DNA of 15,039 bases from positions 1 to 15,039 of the forward strand of contig JAJYJD010000064.1 of NCBI GenBank assembly GCA_021789755.1. The letters run 5' to 3'. Of this stretch, positions 1 to 6,667 are shown one piece after another. The position numbers and the translations under genes are program-made. The stretch is from Bacteroidota bacterium (GTDB lineage: Bacteria > Bacteroidota > Ignavibacteria > Kryptoniales > JAKASW01). The notes beneath the pieces are model-generated. The model was given only the letters and a program-made list of their open reading frames with translations, made no database searches and was not told the DNA's origin. The stretch's first letter is position 1, and every line of letters starts with the position of its first letter.

Positions 1-57
1 CCCGGCGTGGAACCGAACTACGGTGAAGTACTGAAAGCTGTCGAGTCCATCAAGTAA
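1..57 (+). CDS. C-terminal end of an unidentified gene
   Basis: The first 18 codons are open in frame 1 and end in TAA at 55-57. They encode a tail reading PGVEPNYGEVLKAVESIK. An intrinsic terminator follows about 40 bases later, so this is the end of a transcription unit. The amphipathic ending with an NYGEVLKA segment recalls the C-terminal helix of some peroxiredoxins, but 18 residues are too few to assign a family. The start and most of the gene lie outside the window. Confidence 0.6.
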   Translation, partial: PGVEPNYGEVLKAVESIK

Positions 58-95
58 TTACAATTGCACTTCGGCATTGAAAACGGCTCGCGCTT

Positions 96-117
96 AGAGG
101 GGCGGGCCTCTTTTTTG
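96..117 (+). terminator. Rho-independent terminator after the first partial gene
   Basis: AGAGG (96-100) pairs with CCTCT (107-111) across a six-base G-rich loop, and the run of T from 111 to 116 follows at once. It lies 39 bases after the upstream stop codon and before the bcp ribosome-binding site. It therefore separates the upstream unit from the peroxiredoxin gene. Confidence 0.7.
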
Positions 118-173
118 TTTATTGAGCAAAACACTATTGTGTACATGCAGAATCAATTTTAAGGAGGAGGGAA

Positions 174-668
174 ATGGCTAAGACTTCAAAATCGAACGCA
201 GAATCCGGAGGCGGCTCTCTGACCGATGGAAAGAAAGCGCCGGATTTCAACCTGATCGACGACAGCGGCGCAGCCGTGAAGCTGTCGGCTCTTCAAGGCA
301 GGAAAGTAGTCCTCTATTTCTATCCGAAGGACGATACGCCCGGCTGCACCAAGGAGGCATGCTCGTTCAGGGATGGGTTCAAGGAAATTCAAAAGAAAGG
401 CGCAATTGTACTTGGCGTCAGCCCCGACTCGGTCGAGTCACACAAGAAATTCAAGGAGAAGTTCCATTTGAATTTCCCGTTGTTGAGCGACGAGGACAAG
501 AAGGTTGTCAACGCATATCACGTATGGAAGGAAAAGTCTCTGTACGGAAGAAAATACATGGGCGTTGAAAGAACCACGTTTGTCATAGATGAAAACGGCA
601 AAATCAAGAAGGTCTTTCCAAAAGTAAAAGTCGACGGCCACTACGAAGAAGTGATTGCCGAACTCTGA
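174..668 (+). CDS. bcp: Thioredoxin-dependent peroxiredoxin, Bcp/PrxQ type
   Basis: This predicted cytoplasmic peroxidase reduces hydrogen peroxide and organic hydroperoxides with electrons from thioredoxin. The 164-residue product has the Bcp active site: PKDDTPGCTKEACSFRD around residues 51-67, with peroxidatic Cys58 and resolving Cys63 five residues later, the atypical 2-Cys arrangement. Thr55 and Arg133 (in VERTTF) supply the rest of the catalytic site. There are no other cysteines. The first 17 or so residues, rich in Ser, Gly and Lys, come before the usual start of the fold and look like a flexible extension. The start is fixed by a near-consensus SD, AAGGAGG at 161-167, seven bases before the ATG. 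A terminator lies upstream, so transcription should begin between about 118 and 160, but I see no convincing -35/-10 pair there. folE follows after 33 bases. Confidence 0.93.
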   Translation: MAKTSKSNAESGGGSLTDGKKAPDFNLIDDSGAAVKLSALQGRKVVLYFYPKDDTPGCTKEACSFRDGFKEIQKKGAIVLGVSPDSVESHKKFKEKFHLNFPLLSDEDKKVVNAYHVWKEKSLYGRKYMGVERTTFVIDENGKIKKVFPKVKVDGHYEEVIAEL

Positions 669-701
669 TCTGCTATCTTAGTATCGGAACAGGAGAATTC
701 A

Positions 702-1277
702 ATGAGTGAAGTGAAGGTTGAAATGGAGCTGGAGGATCTTGTGCGGGAGTTCCTCGCAAAGCTCGGGGAAGACCCGGAGAGAGAAGGCCTGCTCAAGACT
801 CCTTATCGTGTGGCAAGAGCCTATGAATTTCTGACTAAAGGTTATAAGCAGGATGTTGAAACGGTGATGAACAACGCCGTGTTCAAGGAAAAATATAACC
901 AGATCGTCATCGTTAAAGACATCGATTTTTACAGCCTGTGCGAACATCACCTTCTTCCTTTCTTCGGCAAAGTTCATATTGCGTACATCCCGAACGGAAA
1001 GATCGTCGGGTTGAGCAAGATGCCGCGGATAGTCGAAGTGTTTGCACGACGATTGCAGGTGCAGGAACGGATGACGGAGCAAATCGCGGAGACACTTTAC
1101 ACCTATCTTGAACCGTACGGAGTCGGCGTTGTTGTCGAAGGCCAGCACCTCTGCATGATGATGCGCGGCGTGGAGAAACAGAATACCGTCGCTACCACCA
1201 GCGCAATGCTCGGCGAGTTTCATGAAGATGTGAAGACCAGGGAAGAATTCCTGAACCTGATACGGCACGGGAGCTGA
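702..1277 (+). CDS. folE: GTP cyclohydrolase I
   Basis: The enzyme converts GTP to 7,8-dihydroneopterin triphosphate and formate, the entry step to folate, tetrahydrobiopterin and (through QueD) queuosine. The 191-residue protein covers the family core. An N-terminal helical part includes EREGLLKTPYRVARAYEFL (residues 26-44). The zinc site is Cys80 and His83 in SLCEHHLLPFFG plus Cys151 in EGQHLCMMMRGV. His82 and His149 sit at the catalytic positions. GKIVGLSKMPRIVEVFARR (99-117) and TTSAMLGEF are also diagnostic. The zinc ligands mark it as the classic type IA enzyme and not the metal-promiscuous FolE2. The SD AGGAG lies just upstream of the ATG. The short-chain dehydrogenase starts four bases after the stop, so the two are very likely co-transcribed and translationally coupled. 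Confidence 0.96.
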   Translation: MSEVKVEMELEDLVREFLAKLGEDPEREGLLKTPYRVARAYEFLTKGYKQDVETVMNNAVFKEKYNQIVIVKDIDFYSLCEHHLLPFFGKVHIAYIPNGKIVGLSKMPRIVEVFARRLQVQERMTEQIAETLYTYLEPYGVGVVVEGQHLCMMMRGVEKQNTVATTSAMLGEFHEDVKTREEFLNLIRHGS

Positions 1278-1281
1278 CGGA

Positions 1282-1989
1282 TTGAGACTTCAGGGCAAAG
1301 TTGCCGTCATAACCGGAGGCAGCCGGGGCATAGGCAAAGCCATCGCGACCCGTTTTGCCGCCGAAGGCGCCAAACTGGTTCTCTTCGCACGTGACGCCTC
1401 TCGGCTAGATGCTTTGAAGGACGAGCTGAAGGCAAACGGGGCGGAGGTATTCTCAGTCGCAGGGGATATGGCAATGGAATCTGACGTGGTTAGATCTGTG
1501 AAAACTGCGCACGACGCGTTCGGAAGAATCGACATACTTGTCAACAATGCCGGGTTCGGAATCTTCAAACCGGTTGTAGAAATGAAGACCGACGAGTTCG
1601 ATTCGCTTTTCAACGTCAACATGCGCGGTACTTTCATCGCGACACGCGGAGTTCTTCCGTATATGATCGAGCAGAACGGCGGAGTGATCATCAATATCGC
1701 GTCTCTGGCCGGGAAGAATGCTGTGGAGAACGGAGCTGCCTACGCCGCGACAAAGTGGGCGATGCTCGGTTTCGCAAAGAGCCTGATGCTGGAGGTCCGG
1801 AAATACAATGTCAGGGTGGTCACGATATGCCCCGGGTCGGTTGATACGGATTTCGGCTCCGGCCACAGGCCGAATGCGGACAAGATGCTGAAGCCGCAGG
1901 ATGTCGCTGATGCCGCAGTGTTGGCGGCGAGTCTTCCTGTCACTGCAATGATGAGCGAAATAGATCTCCGGCCCACAAACCCCAAATGA
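1282..1989 (+). CDS. Short-chain dehydrogenase/reductase (classical SDR)
   Basis: This is an NAD(P)-dependent oxidoreductase of unknown substrate. The 235-residue Rossmann protein has TGGSRGIG (residues 11-18) for cofactor binding, and Arg15 with Arg37 suggest NADP preference. NNAG is at 88-91. The catalytic tetrad is complete: Asn113, Ser141, Tyr154 and Lys158 (YAATK). PGSVDTDF lies near residue 187. The start is TTG. It is preferred because GGAG sits eight bases upstream (1270-1273) and because MRLQGKVAVITGG is the usual N-terminus of the family. Database labels would probably read 3-oxoacyl-ACP reductase or SDR family oxidoreductase. Its four-base spacing from folE raises the chance of a pterin-related role such as sepiapterin or dihydropterin reductase, but no residue here proves it. 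The ferredoxin-NADP reductase begins seven bases after the stop. Confidence 0.88.
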   Translation: MRLQGKVAVITGGSRGIGKAIATRFAAEGAKLVLFARDASRLDALKDELKANGAEVFSVAGDMAMESDVVRSVKTAHDAFGRIDILVNNAGFGIFKPVVEMKTDEFDSLFNVNMRGTFIATRGVLPYMIEQNGGVIINIASLAGKNAVENGAAYAATKWAMLGFAKSLMLEVRKYNVRVVTICPGSVDTDFGSGHRPNADKMLKPQDVADAAVLAASLPVTAMMSEIDLRPTNPK

Positions 1990-1996
1990 GCTGCTC

Positions 1997-3019
1997 ATGT
2001 CTGCCGAATTGTTCGACATAACCATCATCGGTAGCGGCCCGGCAGGTCTCTACGGCGCTTTCTATGCGGGGATGCGGGGCATGAAGACGAAAATTCTCGA
2101 CTCACTACCTGAGCTCGGCGGACAACTCGTCACGCTCTATCCTGAGAAATGGGTATACGACGTGGGCGGTTTCCAGAAAATACTCGCGAAGGATCTCGCA
2201 AAAAGCCTGATCGGGCAGGCGATGACATTTGAACCCACAGTCTGTCTCGCTGAGAAGGTCACTTCCGTGAAAATCCACGATGAAACCGGTACGAGAAGCT
2301 TCGAGATTTGTACAGACAAAGGCTCTGTCCATCTTACGAAGACGCTGGTGTTGACTGCCGGCATCGGTGCTTTCAAACCGAAGAGACTTGACGCGCCCGG
2401 CGTCCGTGAATTTGAGGGAAATGGTGTCTACTATTTCGTCAAAGAAAAGAAGATCTTCCATGACAAGTCGATTCTCATAGTCGGCGGAGGAGACTCGGCG
2501 GTGGATTGGTCTCTTAATCTTCTCGACATTGCGCGGAGTATCACGCTGATTCATCGCAGGGATCAGTTTCGGGCCCATGAAGAAAACGTGAGGGAATTGA
2601 TGAATTCCTCCGTCAGGGTCATGACTTTCCACGAGTTGAAGTCGGTGCGCGGTAACGGCCGGCCTGAGGAGGCTGTGGTTTTCGATAACAGGAGTCTTGA
2701 GGAGACAACGCTCGATGTCGACTGCGTGTTGCTCAACATCGGTTTTCATGCCGACCTCGGCCCGATAAAGGAGTGGGGGCTGGATCTGGATAAGGGAGGC
2801 ATTAAAGTAAATTACCGGATGGAGACCAATATTAAGGGCATATTTGCCGCGGGAGACGTTGCGAGTCATCCCGGCAAACTTAAACTAATAAGTACCGGCT
2901 TCGGTGAAGTGGCAACTGCCGTGAATTTCGCCAAGAATTTCATCGACCCGAACGCAAAAGTCTATCCCGGGCATTCGTCAGATATGAGAGAGCTGTCGGC
3001 CCGCAAACGGCAAAATTGA
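1997..3019 (+). CDS. Ferredoxin/flavodoxin-NADP(+) reductase, thioredoxin-reductase-like
   Basis: This predicted cytoplasmic FAD enzyme moves electrons between NADPH and ferredoxin or flavodoxin. The 340-residue chain has the FAD dinucleotide motif GSGPAGLYGAFYAG starting at Gly12, then GGQL, an NADPH motif GGGDSAVDW from Gly163, and HRRDQFRAHE from His186 (positive residues for the 2'-phosphate). A second FAD-contact motif, GIFAAGDV, is near the C-terminus. It has no CxxC redox disulfide in the NADPH domain, which rules out a true thioredoxin reductase. It matches the dimeric FNR class known from Chlorobium and Bacillus (YumC). The C-terminal tail continues past the GDV domain, as in that class, whose tail stacks on the flavin. 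The SD is weak. The ATG lies close behind the SDR stop, so coupling is likely. Confidence 0.9.
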   Translation: MSAELFDITIIGSGPAGLYGAFYAGMRGMKTKILDSLPELGGQLVTLYPEKWVYDVGGFQKILAKDLAKSLIGQAMTFEPTVCLAEKVTSVKIHDETGTRSFEICTDKGSVHLTKTLVLTAGIGAFKPKRLDAPGVREFEGNGVYYFVKEKKIFHDKSILIVGGGDSAVDWSLNLLDIARSITLIHRRDQFRAHEENVRELMNSSVRVMTFHELKSVRGNGRPEEAVVFDNRSLEETTLDVDCVLLNIGFHADLGPIKEWGLDLDKGGIKVNYRMETNIKGIFAAGDVASHPGKLKLISTGFGEVATAVNFAKNFIDPNAKVYPGHSSDMRELSARKRQN

Positions 3020-3161
3020 TACATTTGTGGCTCTGAATTGTTGATCCGTTGACTGAACTATCTTCCGGCGCCGGGCTTTCTTATTACACTCCTGCAGTTG
3101 CTTCGCACATTCTGAGACAAAGTTATTATTTACTGGACTGTTTTGAAATTTGGGACTTACT

Positions 3162-4460
3162 TTGAATTTTCGGAATGAAGCGTTACTTCGGCTGAAGACG
3201 ATCCTCGACAGAAATTTCCGATCGCTCAGGTATTACAACTATCGCCTGTACTGGATTGCGCAGCTGATTTCGGTCACCGGCACGTGGATGCAGAACGTGG
3301 CGCTGGCGTGGCTGGTAGTCACGATGACCGGCTCTCCTGTCGCGCTCGGCACCGCGACGGCGCTGCAATTCCTTCCGATATTGATTCTCTCACTTTTTGC
3401 GGGTGTCTTTATTGACAGATGGCCGAAACTTAATATCATCCTGGCGACACAAAGCGTGTCCGCTGTGCAGGCTTTCCTGCTGTGGATACTGGTCGCGACA
3501 AAGGTTATTACGCTCTGGGAAATTTATGTCCTTTCGCTTCTTATAGGCCTCGTCAATGCGTTCGATCAGCCCGGGCGCCAGGCGTTCGTGGCCGAGATGG
3601 TGCCTGACGAGGACGTCGGAAACGCGATCGCATTGAATTCACTTCTCTTCAATGCCGCGAGGACGGTCGGCCCCGCCGCTGCGGGAATCACAATCGCTGA
3701 ACTCGGCGTGGCACCGAGTTTCCTGCTGAACGCCCTGAGCTTCGTCGCTATAATTGTCGCGTTGCTCATGATGAGAAGGGCAGACCTGAGAACATTCATC
3801 ACGAAAGTGCAATCTTCTATGAAGGAAGGGCTGAGAGAGGGAATATCTTTCGCGGTCAATGAGCCTGCGATTGCATCGATTTTGATTGTGCTTATCTTTG
3901 TCGGGACTTTTGGGTACAATTTCAACACGATCCTTCCTCTGCTCGTCAAGTTCGTGCTGAAAGGCGGCCCGCAAATGTTCGGCGTGGTGACGGCTGCCCT
4001 CGGTATCGGATCGATGATGGGGGCATTCTTTGTTGCCGGGCGCCAGAAGCCGACGAGAAAATTCATATATACGTTCGCGGTTGTTTTTGCGGTTGTGGAT
4101 ATCGGGATTTCATTCTCGAGACATTATTTGCTTACGGTGCTCCTCCTCGTCGCGCTTGGAATGGCGAGCATCTCATATATCGCGACGACCAATACCTCGC
4201 TTCAAATGAACAGCCCGATGCGCCTCAGAGGAAGGATAATGGGACTCTACGTCGTCATCTTTGCGGGAAGCACCCCCATCGGGGCGCTCTTCACGGGATT
4301 CGTGGCGGACTGGATCGGCACCGCCAGAATGATTCTTGTGGAAGGGCTGCTGTGTCTTGTCGGCGTGGGAAGTGGATTACTGTATCTGAAAAGGAGGAAG
4401 GCATTCCAGAAGGCTGAAGTTGCGGTCGAGCCGGTGCCGGGTGATACGAAATCGTCCTGA
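3162..4460 (+). CDS. MFS transporter, MFS_3/EntS-like exporter
   Basis: This is an inner-membrane transporter of the major facilitator superfamily with about 12 membrane segments. The first ones follow a cytoplasmic lead of roughly 24 residues containing NFRSLRYYNYRLYWIAQL. The pattern TGTWMQNVALAWLV in helix 1, FDQPGRQAFVAEMVP in the loop after helix 4, and NAARTVGPAAAG in helix 5 mark the MFS_3 (DUF894) group, which includes the enterobactin exporter EntS and macrolide exporters. The substrate cannot be read from the sequence. I placed the start at TTG 3162, which has GGGA six bases upstream; an in-frame TTG at 3150 has no good SD. The gene is separated from the reductase by about 140 bases and converges on the methyltransferase, so it may be its own unit. 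The C-terminus is a short soluble Lys/Glu-rich tail. Confidence 0.88.
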   Translation: MNFRNEALLRLKTILDRNFRSLRYYNYRLYWIAQLISVTGTWMQNVALAWLVVTMTGSPVALGTATALQFLPILILSLFAGVFIDRWPKLNIILATQSVSAVQAFLLWILVATKVITLWEIYVLSLLIGLVNAFDQPGRQAFVAEMVPDEDVGNAIALNSLLFNAARTVGPAAAGITIAELGVAPSFLLNALSFVAIIVALLMMRRADLRTFITKVQSSMKEGLREGISFAVNEPAIASILIVLIFVGTFGYNFNTILPLLVKFVLKGGPQMFGVVTAALGIGSMMGAFFVAGRQKPTRKFIYTFAVVFAVVDIGISFSRHYLLTVLLLVALGMASISYIATTNTSLQMNSPMRLRGRIMGLYVVIFAGSTPIGALFTGFVADWIGTARMILVEGLLCLVGVGSGLLYLKRRKAFQKAEVAVEPVPGDTKSS

Positions 4461-4514
4461 TCGGGCACTTGCATTTACAGCCCCGCCGATCATGCGAGCC
4501 TTCGTTCGCGCCAC

Positions 4515-5351
4515 TCAGCGCTTTTCGCAATCGAAGACAACGAACGGAACTTCCATTTTGAGCCCCCCCAATTCCTTCGACTTATCGTTCAGCCGCTCTT
4601 CGATCCTGCGAAACAATCTCTCCCGGTGTGCCGGCGGCACTATGTTCCTCCAGCTTTCCAGGAAGGCGAGCTTGATGAAGAAATGGTTCAGCATGGCGGT
4701 CCCGTCGGCATAGCGCAAATAGAACATGTCATCGCGAACTGTATTCACGCTGAAGCCGGATTGGCGAACGAGGCGGTCCAAAAATATGACCGGCTTTCTC
4801 TTCTCGAAAATATGTTCATGCAGCCGTTTGTTGAATTCGGGAATCCCAAGCTCATAAAGTGTCTCCCTGTAAGCGCTGTAGAATTCCGGGAAAGTCCGGT
4901 CGGTGTTGAATGTGAAAACGAATTGTGTCCCGGTCTTCGCGACGCGGCTAACCTCACTGAGTGTCTTTGTTATGTCAGCGACGTTGTTGAGCCCGTTGTT
5001 TGACACTATCAGGTCGAAGAAGTTGTCGGCAAACGGCAGGTTCTCGGCCATCCCTTCGACAATGTGGACATTGGTGAGACCGTACTTTCTCAGCTTCATT
5101 TCTGCGCGGGCGACGCCCGCCTTCCACAAGTCTATTCCGTAAACTTCCGAACTTTTACCGAGGCGCATAGAAAGTTCAATGAGAGGGAATCCCGAACCGA
5201 ATCCGATATCCAGTGCTTTCATCGATTGCTTGTATCGCACCGTGTCGAGGAGCCGTAATCCGAACGGGGCGGCCCATAAGGAAAGCTCATCGGTAGCCGA
5301 AGCGATCTCAGGAGATTCGAGATCGTAATAAGAAGCCAGATAATCGGTCAC
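4515..5351 (-). CDS. Class I SAM-dependent methyltransferase
   Basis: This is a predicted cytoplasmic methyltransferase of unknown substrate, 278 residues. Motif I is LDIGFGSGFP (about residues 47-56). The acidic ribose-binding residue is Asp74 in YGIDLWKAG. A motif II/III region NLPFADNFFDLIVSNNGLNNV follows, as in the Methyltransf_11/UbiE-like fold. The C-terminal hundred residues (RKPVIFLDRLVRQSGF onward) look like a substrate cap and have no recognised motif. I chose GTG at 5351: it overlaps the upstream stop as GTGA, and GGTGGA lies six bases before it. A TTG at 5357 would leave almost no SD spacing. This overlap makes translation depend on ribosomes finishing the preceding amber-interrupted gene. 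The 3' end faces the MFS gene across 54 bases with no clear terminator. Confidence 0.85.
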   Translation of the reverse strand: MTDYLASYYDLESPEIASATDELSLWAAPFGLRLLDTVRYKQSMKALDIGFGSGFPLIELSMRLGKSSEVYGIDLWKAGVARAEMKLRKYGLTNVHIVEGMAENLPFADNFFDLIVSNNGLNNVADITKTLSEVSRVAKTGTQFVFTFNTDRTFPEFYSAYRETLYELGIPEFNKRLHEHIFEKRKPVIFLDRLVRQSGFSVNTVRDDMFYLRYADGTAMLNHFFIKLAFLESWRNIVPPAHRERLFRRIEERLNDKSKELGGLKMEVPFVVFDCEKR

Positions 5352-5839
5352 ATCCAATCCACCAGTTGATGAGATAACCGGAGCTCATCAGGCAGCACCC
5401 GTGTCGTTCGGGCAGCCTTATCGTACATGCGGGGCCACTTCTGTTTTTCGATCGTTTCCCGGGCGGTGACGGGCGTCGTCGTTTGATCGACCGTAAGCAC
5501 ATAGCTCTGGCCGGAATCGTTCGGGACCTCAAGCCGGATATTCTCACCGCTCTTATACTGATTGAGTTTCTGATCCAGCGGACGACGAAGCGTTTGTGTC
5601 GTGGTTCTCAGCGTCAGTGTGTCACCGGAGAAACCATCGGTGTACTGTATACCTCTGCCCAAATTATTGAACATTTCAAGCAAATACTCTTTGGTTTGGG
5701 AGTCGTATCCGAGCTCTCCGAATCCCTGATAAGTCACCGTCATCTCGTTGATTTGCGATGATTCAATGAACAAGGACATTGAGTTGAGCCCCCGGAAGAC
5801 CTGCGTAACACCGCCGCTCGTGGAAACGTTGTCGCCCAT
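5348..5839 (-). CDS. Hypothetical DUF1579-like protein, fragment downstream of the TAG
   Basis: This 163-residue ORF is the back part of the interrupted gene and is what an automatic caller would report. It begins at an internal ATG (MGDNVSTSGG), 13 codons after the TAG, and has a poor SD: GGA seven bases upstream within GGACGGA. If reinitiation happens here, the product lacks the signal peptide and the first strand (FLIGQF) of the domain and would stay in the cytoplasm. The sequence is hydrophilic with alternating beta-type patterns and has no cysteines and no recognisable catalytic motif. Family members of the DUF1579 type are small lipocalin-like barrels of unknown role. It ends in the GTGA overlap that starts the methyltransferase. 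Confidence 0.6.
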   Translation of the reverse strand: MGDNVSTSGGVTQVFRGLNSMSLFIESSQINEMTVTYQGFGELGYDSQTKEYLLEMFNNLGRGIQYTDGFSGDTLTLRTTTQTLRRPLDQKLNQYKSGENIRLEVPNDSGQSYVLTVDQTTTPVTARETIEKQKWPRMYDKAARTTRVLPDELRLSHQLVDWM

Positions 5840-5878
5840 GGTTAATTCCGTCCTGGTATTGAATTGTCCGATCAGAAA

Positions 5879-5986
5879 CTAAAGCTTTTCAAGCTCCGGG
5901 CCGAAGGCCGGCCTCTTCATCTGAGCAGGTGAGCCGACCGAACCCAGGAAGATTATGCCCGCAATAATGATAAGAGTCTTCTTCAT
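5879..5986 (-). CDS. 35-residue leader ORF ahead of the TAG (signal peptide piece)
   Basis: This is the part of the interrupted gene that would be translated if the amber codon terminates. It has an SD (CGGAG) and a hydrophobic signal peptide ending SPA before Gln22, leaving a mature peptide of only 14 residues. It is most likely the front fragment of the broken secreted protein and not an independent small protein, because the same frame continues sensibly beyond the stop. Confidence 0.5.
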   Translation of the reverse strand: MKKTLIIIAGIIFLGSVGSPAQMKRPAFGPELEKL

Positions 5987-6086
5987 ACGATCTCCGAAGT
6001 ATTTAATTTGAGATCCTTGACGCTTACCGCTGCGGAGAACGAAGAGACTGACCGAATTCTAACCGGCGAGTGCGGGCATGTTAAGG

Positions 6087-6512
6087 TTATGTCCCGATTA
6101 CGATTGCGCCGCTGTGGCTGTCGAAAGTCATTCCGCTGGTCGTAGTCCCCATCACTCGCCAGTATCTTCGGGTGATTTCTATCAAGTGACCCTTAACCGA
6201 ATAGAACGTCCCTTGTACCACCTCGAGCTTCTCTTTATCAAGTACGGTCGCATCTATGAGGACCGTGTTGTGCTCCCTTTCGACGAGCACCAGGGAAGAG
6301 GGTTTGGCCGTAATACGATATTTGTCCTTGTAGTCGAAGGCAAACTTGTTCCGGATTACCTTCGCGACATGGATTCCCTTCGTATCGTAGATATCCATCG
6401 TCAGAAGAAGTTGTGCGCCCTCGCCCAGTTCGAGAAGGATCTGGTCCTTGCCTTCTATTTTTATGACTCCGTTTGTATTGCGAATAACGTTAGATCCCAT
6501 GCTAAATTCCAT
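6087..6512 (-). CDS. Uncharacterised 141-residue beta-rich protein
   Basis: I do not recognise this family. The start is firm: ATG with a strong SD, GGAGGAG, four bases upstream. The product has no signal peptide, no membrane segment and no cysteine. Its sequence alternates hydrophobic and polar residues almost throughout, for example QILLELGEGAQLLLTMDIYD, KYRITAKPSSLVLVE, GTFYSVKGHLIEITRRYWRV. It ends in a glycine-rich strand pattern, MTFDSHSGAIVIGT. This suggests an all-beta sandwich or a short beta-helix. The lack of an export signal, next to a gene that does encode one, argues for a cytoplasmic role. It is first in a likely operon with the interrupted secreted gene (100 bases downstream) and the methyltransferase. 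The coding bias looks normal, so it is probably a real gene. Confidence 0.75.
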   Translation of the reverse strand: MEFSMGSNVIRNTNGVIKIEGKDQILLELGEGAQLLLTMDIYDTKGIHVAKVIRNKFAFDYKDKYRITAKPSSLVLVEREHNTVLIDATVLDKEKLEVVQGTFYSVKGHLIEITRRYWRVMGTTTSGMTFDSHSGAIVIGT

Positions 6513-6570
6513 AAGACTCCTCCGAGAAAACTTCCCCCTCCTCCTGTTGCAAAAGTGAGTCTGCCAGTGA

Positions 6571-6600
6571 CATTCTTAGGTATAGAAATACAAAAGAATG
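6571..6600 (-). promoter_or_regulatory. Two-tier hairpin in the 5' leader of the minus-strand operon
   Basis: CATTCTT (6571-6577) and AAGAATG (6594-6600) are perfect seven-base arms. Inside them, separated by two unpaired bases on each side, GTAT (6580-6583) and ATAC (6588-6591) form a second stem around a four-base loop. On the minus-strand transcript this would be a 30-base hairpin with a symmetric internal loop, about 60 bases before the start codon of the 141-residue protein. No T run follows, so it is not a terminator. It may stabilise the mRNA or bind a protein. A function is inferred only from shape and position. Confidence 0.4.
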
Positions 6601-6640
6601 TAATTCGTGCGCTAATTCGACCGTTATGGACTGCTCTGCA

Positions 6641-6655
6641 GACATTTCAAATGTC
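6641..6655. promoter_or_regulatory. 15-base palindrome, candidate operator
   Basis: GACATTTCAAATGTC is a perfect inverted repeat with seven-base arms and a one-base centre, which is too tight for an RNA hairpin but typical of a binding site for a dimeric repressor. It would lie about 6 to 20 bases downstream of the transcription start predicted from the promoter at 6668-6696. A protein bound there would block the minus-strand operon. No regulator gene is present in the window to match it. Confidence 0.35.
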
Positions 6656-6667
6656 CATTCCTGAAGA

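Larger units (their letters stand above)
5348..5986 (-). pseudogene. Secreted DUF1579-like protein gene interrupted by one in-frame TAG
   Basis: Reading from the ATG at 5986-5984, one continuous frame of 212 codons runs to TGA at 5350-5348 and is broken only by TAG at codon 36 (5881-5879). Before the stop, codons 1-22 are a textbook signal peptide (MKKTLIIIAGIIFLGSVG, then SPAQ), followed by KRPAFGPELEKL. Directly after the stop, in the same frame, comes FLIGQFNTRTELTM, then a beta-rich domain containing VTYQGFGELGYDSQTKEY and FSGDTLTLRTT. The join GPELEKL-stop-FLIGQFN resembles the start of DUF1579 domains, which usually read L-x-F-L-V-G-x-W. This indicates one original gene in which a codon such as AAG, GAG or CAG became TAG. 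CGGAG gives a good SD for the full-length start. It could be a young pseudogene, a sequence error, or a readthrough gene. The family call rests on recall of the pattern and is only moderately sure. Confidence 0.7.

Noticed and set aside
118..160. Promoter for the peroxiredoxin gene
   Set aside because: TTGTTT and TTGAGC could act as -35 boxes, but no acceptable -10 lies at 16 to 18 bases from either.
3065..3080. GC-rich palindrome CCGGCGCCGG followed by T-rich sequence after the ferredoxin-NADP reductase
   Set aside because: The foldable stem is only about three to four base pairs and the following sequence has no continuous T run, so I did not call a terminator.
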